Source: Patiriisocius_A hiemis (GTDB lineage: Bacteria; Bacteroidota; Bacteroidia; Flavobacteriales; Flavobacteriaceae). From it: DNA of 64,000 nucleotides. The stretch covers positions 62,001-126,000 of the forward strand of contig NZ_JAVRHZ010000006.1 of the NCBI RefSeq assembly GCF_031846325.1, written 5' to 3'. The notes below the pieces were generated by a model. It worked only from the letters and a program-made list of their open reading frames with translations, was not told the DNA's origin and made no database searches. The first letter of the stretch is position 1. Every line of letters starts with the position of its first letter. Positions 24,766 through 33,708 of this stretch are shown here, one piece after another. The translations under genes and the position numbers were made by a program.

Positions 24766-26975
24766 AATCGTACCGTAGCCCCTAATAGAAAATTAGTTGT
24801 AGCTTGTGGATAAAATCCAGCTCCTTCTACCGTTGTAATAACTCCTGGTTCGCTGAAGTCATCATCAAACGTAAAGAAAAACCCATTAGACACATACTCC
24901 ACATTAAAGATGTTATTTACGAGTGCCGATAGGTAAATAGACTTTACAAAAGGCACGCCCTTAATTTCATAAACTACATTTACATCGTTAATAAAATAGC
25001 TGTCTAATCTAGATAATTCGCTATCTATATTCCCAAGAAACTGCTCTCCCACAAATTTTGATAATAAAGAAACTTCTAGGTTTTGCATAGGCCTATACGA
25101 AAATGCATTACCTGCCACAATTTCTGGAGAATAGGATAGGTTTGTATTACCTAAGTTTACCAACTCTCCATCTCTTTGAAAGATAAAATCTACATTTTTA
25201 TTACTACTTAGTGCAAGGTTGGGTTGTACACTAATTTTTTCTGAAATAGATACAACCGCATCTACTTCTAGCCCTAATCTATAGCTCTTACCACTTGTAG
25301 CACGAATTGGAGCACCAACATCATCTATAGCTCCTGTTAAGACTAGTTGATTTCTATAATCCATATAGAAAGCATTGGTATTTATCATTAGTTTTTCTGA
25401 AGCATATCGCCAACCTAACTCAAAGTCATCTAAGCGTTCTGCAGTAAACAGGCCTTCTTCAAAATCACTTCTTCTTGGCTCTCTATTGGCTCTTCCGTAG
25501 GATGCATAAAACTGGTTTTTAGCATCTAGCTGAAAAGACGCACCAGCCTTTGGGTTAAAAAAGGAGTAACTCTGGTTTACTTCAAAAACTTCTCTATCAC
25601 TATTTAACCCCGTTGTTTCATGGTTTACAAATCGTCCTTGTAAATCTCCATAAACACTCCATTTGTTATCAATTCTCCAAGTGGCCTTACTAAATACTGT
25701 AAATTCGGTTTTAACACCATTACTATCATAATAGCGATCTTTATACCCGTATCCTGTAGGGAATTCAGACCATAATATTTCACCAAAATGATCTCCATCG
25801 TAATAACTATAAAAAGCGCCTGCAGTAACATCTACAGTATTATTCTTGTAATTTACGGTTCCGTTTACTGCATAAAAGTCATTGTCTAACCAACGTCTTC
25901 TTATATAATCTGTACTAGTAATTTCTTCTCCATTAACTGTTACTGGATCTGCCCCTAAAAACTCAAAAGAGGAGTCTCCACTAAATAAAATATTCGAATA
26001 ATAAAAATCATCTACATATTGTTCAAAATACCCTCTTCCATATGTATAATTTAGAGACAAGTTAGTGCTCCAATTATTATTATATTTCTGGTTCCAGAGT
26101 AATTGATAATGATCTTGGGCATAGTTATCAACTTCATTATCGTAAAACCCTTCGAAATTTCCTTCATCGTCAAAAATCTGTCCAACAGAATTAAATGTTC
26201 TGTCATTTTCTAAAGTTTCAGCATCAATTCCGTAATATGCTTGATAGGTTTCTTCTCTACCTCCAAATGCAATTGCTTTTATAAGTGTGTTCCTATCTGT
26301 ATAGGCTGCATGTAAAAAGTATGATTTTAAATCTGAAGAAGCCCTGTCAATATATCCATCACTTTGTATAGTTGACAAGCGACCAGCAATTTCAATTTTT
26401 TCGTTAAGTAATCCTGTAGAGAATTTAAGGTTGTTTCTAGTAGTATTGTAAGACCCTATAGAGCTAGAAATTTCTCCATAGGCTTGTTCGGAAATACCAT
26501 CTGTTAAAATATTTAAACTAGCACCAAAGGCTCCAGAACCATTTGTAGAAGTTCCAACCCCACGTTGTAATTGTAAACTTTCTACAGATGAAGTAAAATC
26601 TGGAAGGTTCACAAAAAAAGTTCCTTGGCTTTCGGCATCATTAAAAGGGATTCCATTAAGGGTCACGTTTATTCTAGATCCATCACTTCCTCGTACTCTT
26701 AAATAAGTATACCCTACTCCTGCTCCAGCATCACTTGTAGTTACTACAGAAGGCAAGTAATTAAGCATATATGGAATGTCTTGCGCTAGATTTCTTTTTT
26801 TTAATTCTTCTTTTTCTAAGTTAGAATGTGTAATTGGTGAGTCTGCTTTTACTCTAACCGATTTGATAAAAACTTCTTCAAGAGCCTCTACTTTGGTAGA
26901 ATCTTTAGGCTTTTCTTGAGCCTTGGCAACTAGGAAGCTTCCTACTAAAGTTGCCATAAAAAATAATCGTTTCAT
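24762..26975 (-). CDS. TonB-dependent outer-membrane receptor, probably for thiamine
   Basis: A 737-residue beta-barrel receptor with an N-terminal signal peptide (cut after about VAKA, residue 19). A plug domain occupies about 45-160 (TLNGIPFNDAESQGTFFVNL), followed by the barrel, which ends in an aromatic-rich strand terminating in F. It is led by a TPP riboswitch, which in Bacteroidota marks thiamine uptake receptors, so the substrate is inferred to be thiamine or a derivative. It has no carboxypeptidase-like repeat domain, unlike SusC. A CGTAAA/TTTACG stem precedes the ATG. Confidence 0.9.
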   Translation of the reverse strand: MKRLFFMATLVGSFLVAKAQEKPKDSTKVEALEEVFIKSVRVKADSPITHSNLEKEELKKRNLAQDIPYMLNYLPSVVTTSDAGAGVGYTYLRVRGSDGSRINVTLNGIPFNDAESQGTFFVNLPDFTSSVESLQLQRGVGTSTNGSGAFGASLNILTDGISEQAYGEISSSIGSYNTTRNNLKFSTGLLNEKIEIAGRLSTIQSDGYIDRASSDLKSYFLHAAYTDRNTLIKAIAFGGREETYQAYYGIDAETLENDRTFNSVGQIFDDEGNFEGFYDNEVDNYAQDHYQLLWNQKYNNNWSTNLSLNYTYGRGYFEQYVDDFYYSNILFSGDSSFEFLGADPVTVNGEEITSTDYIRRRWLDNDFYAVNGTVNYKNNTVDVTAGAFYSYYDGDHFGEILWSEFPTGYGYKDRYYDSNGVKTEFTVFSKATWRIDNKWSVYGDLQGRFVNHETTGLNSDREVFEVNQSYSFFNPKAGASFQLDAKNQFYASYGRANREPRRSDFEEGLFTAERLDDFELGWRYASEKLMINTNAFYMDYRNQLVLTGAIDDVGAPIRATSGKSYRLGLEVDAVVSISEKISVQPNLALSSNKNVDFIFQRDGELVNLGNTNLSYSPEIVAGNAFSYRPMQNLEVSLLSKFVGEQFLGNIDSELSRLDSYFINDVNVVYEIKGVPFVKSIYLSALVNNIFNVEYVSNGFFFTFDDDFSEPGVITTVEGAGFYPQATTNFLLGATVRF

Positions 26976-27044
26976 CCGTAAAAAATGTTTACGAATAAAA
27001 GGGGTATTATTCTTGGTTTATAATTAATAAAAATGGTGTCTGCT

Positions 27045-27100
27045 CGAGTACAATCGAATTAAAGAATTTATCGATTATAAATACATCTCGAATGCACTCG
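27045..27100. repeat. Imperfect palindromic element between riboswitch and receptor gene
   Basis: Arms CGAGTACAATCGA (27045-27057) and TCGAATGCACTCG (27088-27100) are complementary at 11 of 13 positions around a 30-base spacer. Looks like a REP-type intergenic repeat lying in the 5' leader of the receptor mRNA. Known copies elsewhere cannot be checked here. Confidence 0.55.
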
Positions 27101-27110
27101 GTGTGACGTT

Positions 27111-27200
27111 ATTTCCTAAACAGCATTACCTGTTCTAGGTTCTATGGGTATAATCTCAGCCAAATAATTTTAAATCTATCTAGCACCCCTTTGAGATGTT
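27111..27200 (-). promoter_or_regulatory. TPP (thiamine pyrophosphate) riboswitch
   Basis: The minus strand carries the THI-element core in order: GGGGTGC, a variable stem, GGCTGAGA, ACCC, GAACCTAGAACAGG, TAATGC and AGGA near the 3' side. It lies in a leader of about 220 bases before the TonB-dependent receptor. Binding of thiamine pyrophosphate is expected to lower receptor expression. ACCCCTTT (minus strand, 27005-26998), about 23 bases before the ATG, can pair with AAAGGGGT of the aptamer (27192-27185), so it could be part of the switch. The gap 26976-27291 otherwise holds only the palindrome and promoter boxes. Confidence 0.95.
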
Positions 27201-27203
27201 TGA

Positions 27204-27211
27204 CAAAGGTA
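27204..27211 (-). promoter_or_regulatory. -7 box of the riboswitch-receptor transcript
   Basis: TACCTTTG on the minus strand fits TAnnTTTG and lies a few bases before the start of the riboswitch, as expected for its promoter. The -33 box is weak. Confidence 0.5.
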
Positions 27212-27291
27212 GAATAAACATCTTAACTAACCCTAAATAATTTATAAAAACCTTAATAAAGCCCCGCTTAAATTGTATTTAAATTTGACAA

Positions 27292-29736
27292 ATGGCAAGC
27301 ATAAAGAATAAATTTACCTTTAAAATTGTTTTAAGCTACTTAGTATTAGGAGCTGTAGCAGTTTTGGTTTCCTACTTTTTATATTCTGAGTACAAAAAAG
27401 CAACAAACCTTTCCCCACAAATTACCGAAGACAAAAAGTTTATTGAAACAGGAACACTTATAAATCAAGTATTTGAAACCGATGGTTTTTCAAGATTGGC
27501 ACTCCTAACACAAACCGAAAAAGATTACAAAAAATATCAAGACAAAACAGATTCACTATTTAAAAAAATTGAAGAAATAAAAGAGCTCATAACTAGTCAA
27601 AACCAACTACAACAACTCGATAGCGTTACAATACTCTTAGAAAGAAAAAGAGAAAATATAGATCAACTTCGCTTTTTAAAATTAACAACCAACAAGGATA
27701 CCTCCTTAGACGACATTTTAGAGCAAATGAGTACCCTAGAAAACTCAATGGGGAAATTCACACTTGGGAATACCACAAATAATCCTGAAAGTCTTAATGA
27801 GGAAGAAAGAAAAGTATGGAGTAAATGGGTAGATTACTTTAATACAACAAAATTTACAGACACTAGCACAGTTAAGGTCACTACAGTAGATTCTATGCTA
27901 GCAGCCTCTAGATATATTGTTGCAGAGGCCAAAAAAGAAAACTCCCGAACTAGAAAATCTCTACAACAAAAAGAGAACGAATTAATAAAAAACGACTTAA
28001 TCCTTTCACAAAAACTACGAAGTATTATTGCAACTTTTGATGCAGAAGTTGTTAAAAATAACACCTTACTTACAGAGAATAGGGATGCCTCAGTTCAAAA
28101 AACAAGAGACATTTTAAAAATAGCAGGAGCTATTTCTCTAATACTAGCGCTTGTTTTTTCCTATTTTATTCTAACGGATTTCTTTAAGATAGAACGCCTT
28201 AAAAAATCTCTTGAATTAAGTAAAAAATATGCTGAAAATCTTCTTAAAAGTAGAGAGCAATTAATAGCAACTGTTAGTCATGATCTTAAGACTCCATTAC
28301 AAACTATAACTGGATATACAGAATTACTTGACAATACTTCTAACTCTCTTAAACAGAAACAATATATCTCACAAATACACTCAGGCACGAGTTATATTAC
28401 AAAACTCGTAGACGATTTGCTAGATTTTTCTAAACTAGATGCTGGGAAACTAGTAATTGAAAAAGCTCCTTTTTCGTTAAGTAATTTAATAAGACAAGTT
28501 AGTGAGGCTATTGCAGAAATTAACCATCACAAAAATGTAGAATTGATTTTAGAAATCGATCAAGAAATTGAATCACTAGTTTTTAAAAGTGACCCATTAA
28601 GGATTCAACAAATAGTAAACAATCTAATAGGTAATGCATTTAAGTTTACTAAAAAGGGAAGTGTAACAGTAAAGGTCACATCAAAAAAACTACTTGATAA
28701 CATCTTTGAGGTTGTAATTATTGTAAAAGATACAGGAGTTGGCATTGCTCCAGATAAACAAGATGTTATCTTCCGAGAATTTACACAGGCAAATGATGAT
28801 GATTCTAGTAATTTTGGAGGGTATGGCCTGGGTCTTACAATATCAAAAAAACTAACTTCACTACTCAACGGCTCATTAACCGTAACTAGTGAGCTAGAAA
28901 AAGGGAGTAGTTTTAAGCTATCACTTCCTCTTGAGGTTACTTCTAGTCCTGTTAAAATTAAAGAGTCTAATAACACTTCTCAAGTAGTTTCAAAAAAACT
29001 TACTGTTGTTATACTTGACGACGACCCAACTATTATTGCATTACTTAAAGATGTTTTTACTCAACTCGGAATTTCAACACATGCTTTTACATCCTATAAA
29101 GAGCTTAGTAATTATAAAAATCTAGTTTTCGATTTTATTTTAACAGATATACAAATGCCTACTGTAGATGGGTTTATGTTCTTGGAAAAACTAAAGCTTG
29201 GAAGTATAGAAACTTTTAACCAACAACCAGTTATAGCAATGACTGGCAGTAAAGAGCATGATAAAGCTTATTACAAAAAGAAAGGCTTTTCTGCTATGCT
29301 TCCTAAGCCCTTTAGTAAGCAACAACTAATTAGTGTAATAATTAAATTATTTCCAGACATAGAATTTGCTCAAGATACTTCAATTCAGTCTAAAAAAAAG
29401 AGTGGTGAATTATATAACCTATCACTATTAAAATTATTTATTGAAGAAAAAAGTAAGTTGGATGAAATACTACATGTGTTTATTGAGCAAACTAGAAAAG
29501 ACAATAAAACTCTTGCAGTTCTTGTAAAGAATAAAGACTATGGTGCAATTAATAAAATTGCACATAGGATGCTTACAATGTTTAGACAGATTCAAGCGGA
29601 AGAAGCAATTGTGTCTTTGGAATATTTAGAAAAAATTGATGAAGCAGCCGAGGCAAACCTAGAGAATTATTACATTAATTTACAGCAAAAAATTGATGCT
29701 TTAGAATCTCAAATTAAAACAGACTTAGGAATCTAG
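27292..29736 (+). CDS. Hybrid sensor histidine kinase with receiver and HPt domains
   Basis: An 814-residue phosphorelay kinase: helix 1 near 11-30, a coiled-coil periplasmic region of about 240 residues, helix 2 near 275-297, HisKA with VSHDLKTPLQ (H near 328), ATPase with NNLIGNAFKF and GYGLGLTISKKL, a receiver near 570-690 (phospho-aspartate in LTDIQMP near 618, conserved LPKPFS), and a C-terminal HPt domain (IAHRM, H near 757). H-D-H are in one chain, so the final aspartate is likely on the convergent NtrC-type regulator, whose gene overlaps this one by 12 bases. A -7-like TAAATTTG lies only four bases before the ATG. Confidence 0.93.
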   Translation: MASIKNKFTFKIVLSYLVLGAVAVLVSYFLYSEYKKATNLSPQITEDKKFIETGTLINQVFETDGFSRLALLTQTEKDYKKYQDKTDSLFKKIEEIKELITSQNQLQQLDSVTILLERKRENIDQLRFLKLTTNKDTSLDDILEQMSTLENSMGKFTLGNTTNNPESLNEEERKVWSKWVDYFNTTKFTDTSTVKVTTVDSMLAASRYIVAEAKKENSRTRKSLQQKENELIKNDLILSQKLRSIIATFDAEVVKNNTLLTENRDASVQKTRDILKIAGAISLILALVFSYFILTDFFKIERLKKSLELSKKYAENLLKSREQLIATVSHDLKTPLQTITGYTELLDNTSNSLKQKQYISQIHSGTSYITKLVDDLLDFSKLDAGKLVIEKAPFSLSNLIRQVSEAIAEINHHKNVELILEIDQEIESLVFKSDPLRIQQIVNNLIGNAFKFTKKGSVTVKVTSKKLLDNIFEVVIIVKDTGVGIAPDKQDVIFREFTQANDDDSSNFGGYGLGLTISKKLTSLLNGSLTVTSELEKGSSFKLSLPLEVTSSPVKIKESNNTSQVVSKKLTVVILDDDPTIIALLKDVFTQLGISTHAFTSYKELSNYKNLVFDFILTDIQMPTVDGFMFLEKLKLGSIETFNQQPVIAMTGSKEHDKAYYKKKGFSAMLPKPFSKQQLISVIIKLFPDIEFAQDTSIQSKKKSGELYNLSLLKLFIEEKSKLDEILHVFIEQTRKDNKTLAVLVKNKDYGAINKIAHRMLTMFRQIQAEEAIVSLEYLEKIDEAAEANLENYYINLQQKIDALESQIKTDLGI

Positions 29737-31071
29737 TTTATATTTTTCCATTTTATTGTAAAGTGTTTTTCTAGTGATGTTGAGCAGCTTTGCAGCCTTA
29801 GATTTATTATACCCTGTTTCCTTAAGTGCAGCCAAAATAGACTCTTTTTCACTTGTTTGAATATTAAAGTTTTTTATTTCTTTATTTTCATTAAATGAGC
29901 TCACCTCTCTAGGGATAACATCAATAGGAACTTGCTCACCTTGGGTTAACAAAACAGAGCGTTTAATTACATTTTTTAATTCTCGTAAATTTCCTGGCCA
30001 ATTATAGTTTTTAAAAGCTTCTGAAACCTCTGGCGAAAGACCAAGAATATTTTTTTTTAAAGAAGAATTGGCTTGTTCTAAAAAGAATTCTATAAATAAG
30101 TGAAGGTCTTCTTTACGTTCATTTAATGAAGGTATTTGTAATGAAAATTCATTAAGCCTATGATATAGATCTTCTCTAAAGGTGCCTTCGTTAACAGCTT
30201 TGGTAAGATCCTCGTTTGTCGCTGAAATAAGTCGAACATCAACTTCAATTTCTGTATTACTCCCAACTGGCTTAATTCTTCTTTCTTGTAATGCCCTTAA
30301 TAGTTGTACTTGATTCTCGTAAGAGAGGTTTCCTACTTCATCTAGAAACAAAGTTCCCCTGTGAGCTGCTTCAAAATGTCCCTTTTTATCGTTTATTGCT
30401 CCTGTAAAGCTTCCTTTTACGTGTCCAAAAAACTCACTCGACGCAATTTCTTTAGGAATCGCGCCACAGTCTACCGCTATAAAAGCTTCTTCTTTCCTAT
30501 CGCTAAAGTCATGTATTGTTTTTGCAACTACTTCTTTACCTGTTCCACTTTCGCCTTGTACAAGAACACTCATAGTTGTAGGTCCTACAAGTTGTATGTA
30601 TTGGTGGTTTTTCTTTGCAGCTTCACTAGAGCCTGTAATATAATTTGTTGAGCTTGTTTTTTTTAAGGGTGAATTGTTTTTCTTACTGGTTGTTACTTTT
30701 TTGTTGGATTTTTCCTTTAATACTTGGTTAATAACCATTAACAACTCTTCTGGCCGAAATGGTTTTGAGATATAATCTAAAGCTCCTTTTTTTATAGCCT
30801 CAACTGCCATAGTTACTTCTGCATATCCAGTCATTAAAACAACTGCTATACTAGGGTATTTATCCTTTACAAATTTTAAAATATCCATTCCTGAACCATC
30901 AGGTAATTTAATATCTGTAATAATTAGAGCTGGGGAGGTAGAATTAATTATTTTTTCAGCACCAGTCTTTGTAGAAGAAACTGAGACAAAGAGACCTTTT
31001 CGCTCCAGAAAAGTTTTAAGCATGTTTCCGAACGCAATATCATCTTCAATTATTAAAATATCATTACTCAT
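29725..31071 (-). CDS. Sigma-54-dependent response regulator (NtrC family)
   Basis: A 448-residue activator: receiver domain with ITDIKLPDGSG (D53), AAA+ domain with GESGTGKEVVAKTI near 171 and GSFTGA (a variant of the sigma-54-contacting GAFTGA), and a C-terminal Fis-type helix-turn-helix (NKSAKAAKLLNITRKTLYNK pattern, last 30 residues). It should activate RpoN-dependent promoters when phosphorylated, probably by the convergent hybrid kinase. Its targets are unknown; a sigma-54-like site lies upstream of the neighbouring exported protein. Confidence 0.94.
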   Translation of the reverse strand: MSNDILIIEDDIAFGNMLKTFLERKGLFVSVSSTKTGAEKIINSTSPALIITDIKLPDGSGMDILKFVKDKYPSIAVVLMTGYAEVTMAVEAIKKGALDYISKPFRPEELLMVINQVLKEKSNKKVTTSKKNNSPLKKTSSTNYITGSSEAAKKNHQYIQLVGPTTMSVLVQGESGTGKEVVAKTIHDFSDRKEEAFIAVDCGAIPKEIASSEFFGHVKGSFTGAINDKKGHFEAAHRGTLFLDEVGNLSYENQVQLLRALQERRIKPVGSNTEIEVDVRLISATNEDLTKAVNEGTFREDLYHRLNEFSLQIPSLNERKEDLHLFIEFFLEQANSSLKKNILGLSPEVSEAFKNYNWPGNLRELKNVIKRSVLLTQGEQVPIDVIPREVSSFNENKEIKNFNIQTSEKESILAALKETGYNKSKAAKLLNITRKTLYNKMEKYKLDS

Positions 31072-31132
31072 AAGCCTTTGTCAAATTTCAAAAATAAAGC
31101 CTTGACAAAGAAGATGCCTTTAAAGTTTTCAT

Positions 31133-31160
31133 AAAAAAAAGCGTCTTATTATAAGACGCT
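31133..31160 (-). terminator. Intrinsic terminator after the PepSY-like gene
   Basis: On the minus strand, AGCGTCTTA-(3)-TAAGACGCT is followed by eight Ts. It ends the transcript of the exported protein at 31210-31578 before the regulator gene. Confidence 0.85.
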
Positions 31161-31209
31161 CTTTCTTGAATCTAGTAAAAAACTTATTGCAATTACTGCT
31201 TCTTCAATG

Positions 31210-31578
31210 TTATGATTGGCTTTTTGTCTTTAACCACTCACCTTTTGCATTTGCATAAACAGTTTTCTTAGCTTTTTTTCCATCTGCTTGTGTACTTAAA
31301 ACTAGTTTGTACTGTTTTTGCTCGTTTACAAACGCTTGATTAATTTCTGCTCCTTCAAAATCTTTTGAAACGGCAGTTACAACTGCATCTGGTAACTCAG
31401 AAATTTTAATTTCTTTAAATGCTGCAATGCCTTTTGCTTGAGCTATCATTTTTGCTTCTTCATCTGCTTGTTGTTCAACTTTTGGAGTTTCTTGTGTTTC
31501 TGGAGTAGTTTTCTCTTGTGCGTTAACTGCTACTACGGTCCCAAATGCGAATACTGTTGCTAAAACTAACTTTTTCAT
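31210..31578 (-). CDS. Exported PepSY-like small protein
   Basis: A 122-residue protein with a signal peptide (cut after about AVNA, residue 20), a charged T/E/Q-rich segment, then a domain of about 75 residues with ISELPDAVVTAVSKDFEGAE and YKLVLST, which resembles PepSY-like periplasmic domains. Expected in the periplasm or envelope; role unknown. It is a single-gene unit with its own terminator and lies upstream of the sigma-54 activator. A possible sigma-54 promoter is found before it. Confidence 0.65.
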   Translation of the reverse strand: MKKLVLATVFAFGTVVAVNAQEKTTPETQETPKVEQQADEEAKMIAQAKGIAAFKEIKISELPDAVVTAVSKDFEGAEINQAFVNEQKQYKLVLSTQADGKKAKKTVYANAKGEWLKTKSQS

Positions 31579-31622
31579 AATGTTTACTTTTTTAGATTAT
31601 TTATTATTTCTGTTCTAGCTAA

Positions 31623-31638
31623 AGAAAAAGTAATGCCA
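31623..31638 (-). promoter_or_regulatory. Possible sigma-54 promoter
   Basis: On the minus strand TGGCATTACTTTTTCT matches the -24/-12 layout TGGCAC-N5-TTGCW with a perfect TGGCA, correct spacing, but T in place of the usually invariant G of the -12 GC. It lies about 45 bases before the ATG at 31578, next to a sigma-54 activator gene. Weak on its own. Confidence 0.3.
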
Positions 31639-31774
31639 GTTAGAATATTTTTAGTGATGTTTATGTAAGTCCATGACATACAACAACTTATTGTATTAAA
31701 AATAAAAAAAGCTAAACTACAAAAGTGTATAAAACGCGTATAAACTGTGTATTTTTTATACAAAAAAGTGTGTA

Positions 31775-32179
31775 CTAATCTATTTTAGGTGGTTTTCTAT
31801 TCGCCTTTTTAAGTGCAGTATTCTTTTTTTGCTTGAGTCGCTTTTCAATAGCACTTTTAGTGGGTTTTGTTTTCTTTCTCTTTTTTGGAACAATTATATT
31901 TTTCTTAAGTAAGTCAAGTAGTCGTTTTATAACTGTTGTTTTATTTCTATGTTGACTTCGGGAAGTTCCACATTGTAGAACAATGTTCCCTTCCTGTGTA
32001 ATCTTAGAAGCTAATTTTTCTTGTAGTCTTTGTTTTTCGGTTTCTGAAAGCCCTTCAGAATTTAATAAATTAAAAGTAACCTCAACTTTAGAGGCAGTCT
32101 TATTTACATGTTGACCTCCTGCACCACTACTAAGAATGGCCTTAAAAGAAAGTTCATTTAAAATAATGGATTCTTGCAT
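31775..32179 (-). CDS. arfB: Peptidyl-tRNA hydrolase ArfB (YaeJ-like)
   Basis: Ribosome rescue factor that releases peptides from stalled ribosomes. The 134 residues contain the GGQ catalytic loop in SSGAGGQHVNKTASKVEV (about 17-34) and SRSQHRNK, then a very basic C-terminal tail (KKRKKTKPTKSAIEKRLKQK) that enters the empty mRNA channel in this family. No codon-recognition domain, so not a standard release factor. The ATG shares one base with the stop of the DUF4301 gene. Confidence 0.93.
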   Translation of the reverse strand: MQESIILNELSFKAILSSGAGGQHVNKTASKVEVTFNLLNSEGLSETEKQRLQEKLASKITQEGNIVLQCGTSRSQHRNKTTVIKRLLDLLKKNIIVPKKRKKTKPTKSAIEKRLKQKKNTALKKANRKPPKID

Positions 32180-33708
32180 TAGGCATCAGGTCTATGAGCC
32201 TTGTTAAGCAAATCGTTAACCGTTTTAACAGGGTTAAAGGTTTCTTGAGGTACTTCAACAAAAACAGTATTCCAGTTATACATAGCCCCGTTCCACAACC
32301 CAGGTCTTTCTAAAGCTTTAATGGTTTTACCATCGTAAGATTTTGAGGCAATAAAACCTAAATCTTGATTGGCAAATTTCTCTAGGTCATACTTTTTTCC
32401 TTTATAGTTTCTTGTAGAACAAACAATATCTACTGGGTTAAAATGTGTTGCTTCGTTTAGTAACTTAATTTGCTCAGCTTTTTTCTTATCTATTTGAGAC
32501 ATTTCTACGATTTGAATAGACACATGTCCATATTCATTTTTAACCCAAAAAGGCCCTCCACCAGGTGCACCGGTGTTTTTTACAACTCCACAAACACGTA
32601 TTGGTCTATCTAATAAGTAGAGCATTTGGTGTTTGTCTGCTGGGACATCCTTACAATTAAGTTCGTTCCAGAAAAAAGACTTTAATTCTTTATATAAATC
32701 TTCTGTAATAGTTTCTTCTTGTAGTTTTCTTATATAATCGAACACTTTTGCTTGTAGAAAAAGCAATTTACCCGCAAGTAGTCTTTTGTAAAACGCTAAT
32801 TCTTCTACGTATGGTTCAATAACCACATTGTCAATATTTTTTATAAAAATCACATCGGCATCTACATCATTAAGATTATCTAATAATGCACCATGTCCCG
32901 AAGGTCTAAAGACCAGTTCACCATTAACATCTCTAAAAGGAGTATCATCCTTTTTTACCGCAAGTGTATCTGTTTCCTTTTTTTGAAAAGAATAAGAAAT
33001 ATGAAATTCTTTTTTTGTTTTAAAAGTGACTCTTTTTTTTATTGCTTCAAACTCTTCTTTAAAAAACGGAACGTGTTTTTCTGCAAATGTAAAATGAAGG
33101 TATACATCACTAGAAGCTGAAGCATAAAAAGCAGACTCGTACAACTGCTCTTCAAAGGCTGTTGTTGCATACTTTTTATATTTATGAAAAGGGATTAGCC
33201 CTTTTGGGTAATCATCGTATCCCAAACCTTCTTTCTCAAGCATTGCTTTTGCTATACAAATATTACGCTCTCCTTTGTTAGAGGTTTTATAGTCTGGATA
33301 TTGTTCTCTAATAGTTTTTCTTACTGAATTTACAAATGGGAAAAGTTTAAAATTATTGAAGAATGTTTCAACCTCTTGTTTTCGATACTTCTTTATATAT
33401 TTTTTAAAGCTATCCTCTTCCGGATTAAAAGATTGTAAAAACTCGTGTAAAAATTTAAACATTCGTGTTGCTGCACCAGAAGCAGGCACAAATTTTACAA
33501 TGTCTAATGCTTGTTTTTTTTCGTCGTAAAGAGATACCAGCCTATGCTGTACTTCTTCAGGAATTACCTCAATACCATTTCCTACTGAGGCTGCTGTAAC
33601 AATATCTACAGGAGGAATCCCTCTTCTAAAGGTTTCTAACTGTTTTATAATATCATCTACGGAAAGACCGTGTTTTTTTATTTGAGTGAGGTCAGTATTT
33701 GTTAGCAT
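32179..33708 (-). CDS. DUF4301 protein
   Basis: A 509-residue cytoplasmic protein matching DUF4301, a Bacteroidota family of unknown function. Notable parts: FVPASGAATRMFK near 78-90, a nucleotide-sugar-transferase-like segment, FRPSGHGALLDNLNDVDADVIFIKNIDN near 265-292, and GVVKNTGAPGGGPFWV near 375. The glycine-rich loops suggest nucleotide or phosphate binding, perhaps a nucleotidyltransferase-like fold. Overlaps by one base both the kinase upstream and arfB downstream, forming a coupled run. Confidence 0.85.
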   Translation of the reverse strand: MLTNTDLTQIKKHGLSVDDIIKQLETFRRGIPPVDIVTAASVGNGIEVIPEEVQHRLVSLYDEKKQALDIVKFVPASGAATRMFKFLHEFLQSFNPEEDSFKKYIKKYRKQEVETFFNNFKLFPFVNSVRKTIREQYPDYKTSNKGERNICIAKAMLEKEGLGYDDYPKGLIPFHKYKKYATTAFEEQLYESAFYASASSDVYLHFTFAEKHVPFFKEEFEAIKKRVTFKTKKEFHISYSFQKKETDTLAVKKDDTPFRDVNGELVFRPSGHGALLDNLNDVDADVIFIKNIDNVVIEPYVEELAFYKRLLAGKLLFLQAKVFDYIRKLQEETITEDLYKELKSFFWNELNCKDVPADKHQMLYLLDRPIRVCGVVKNTGAPGGGPFWVKNEYGHVSIQIVEMSQIDKKKAEQIKLLNEATHFNPVDIVCSTRNYKGKKYDLEKFANQDLGFIASKSYDGKTIKALERPGLWNGAMYNWNTVFVEVPQETFNPVKTVNDLLNKAHRPDA

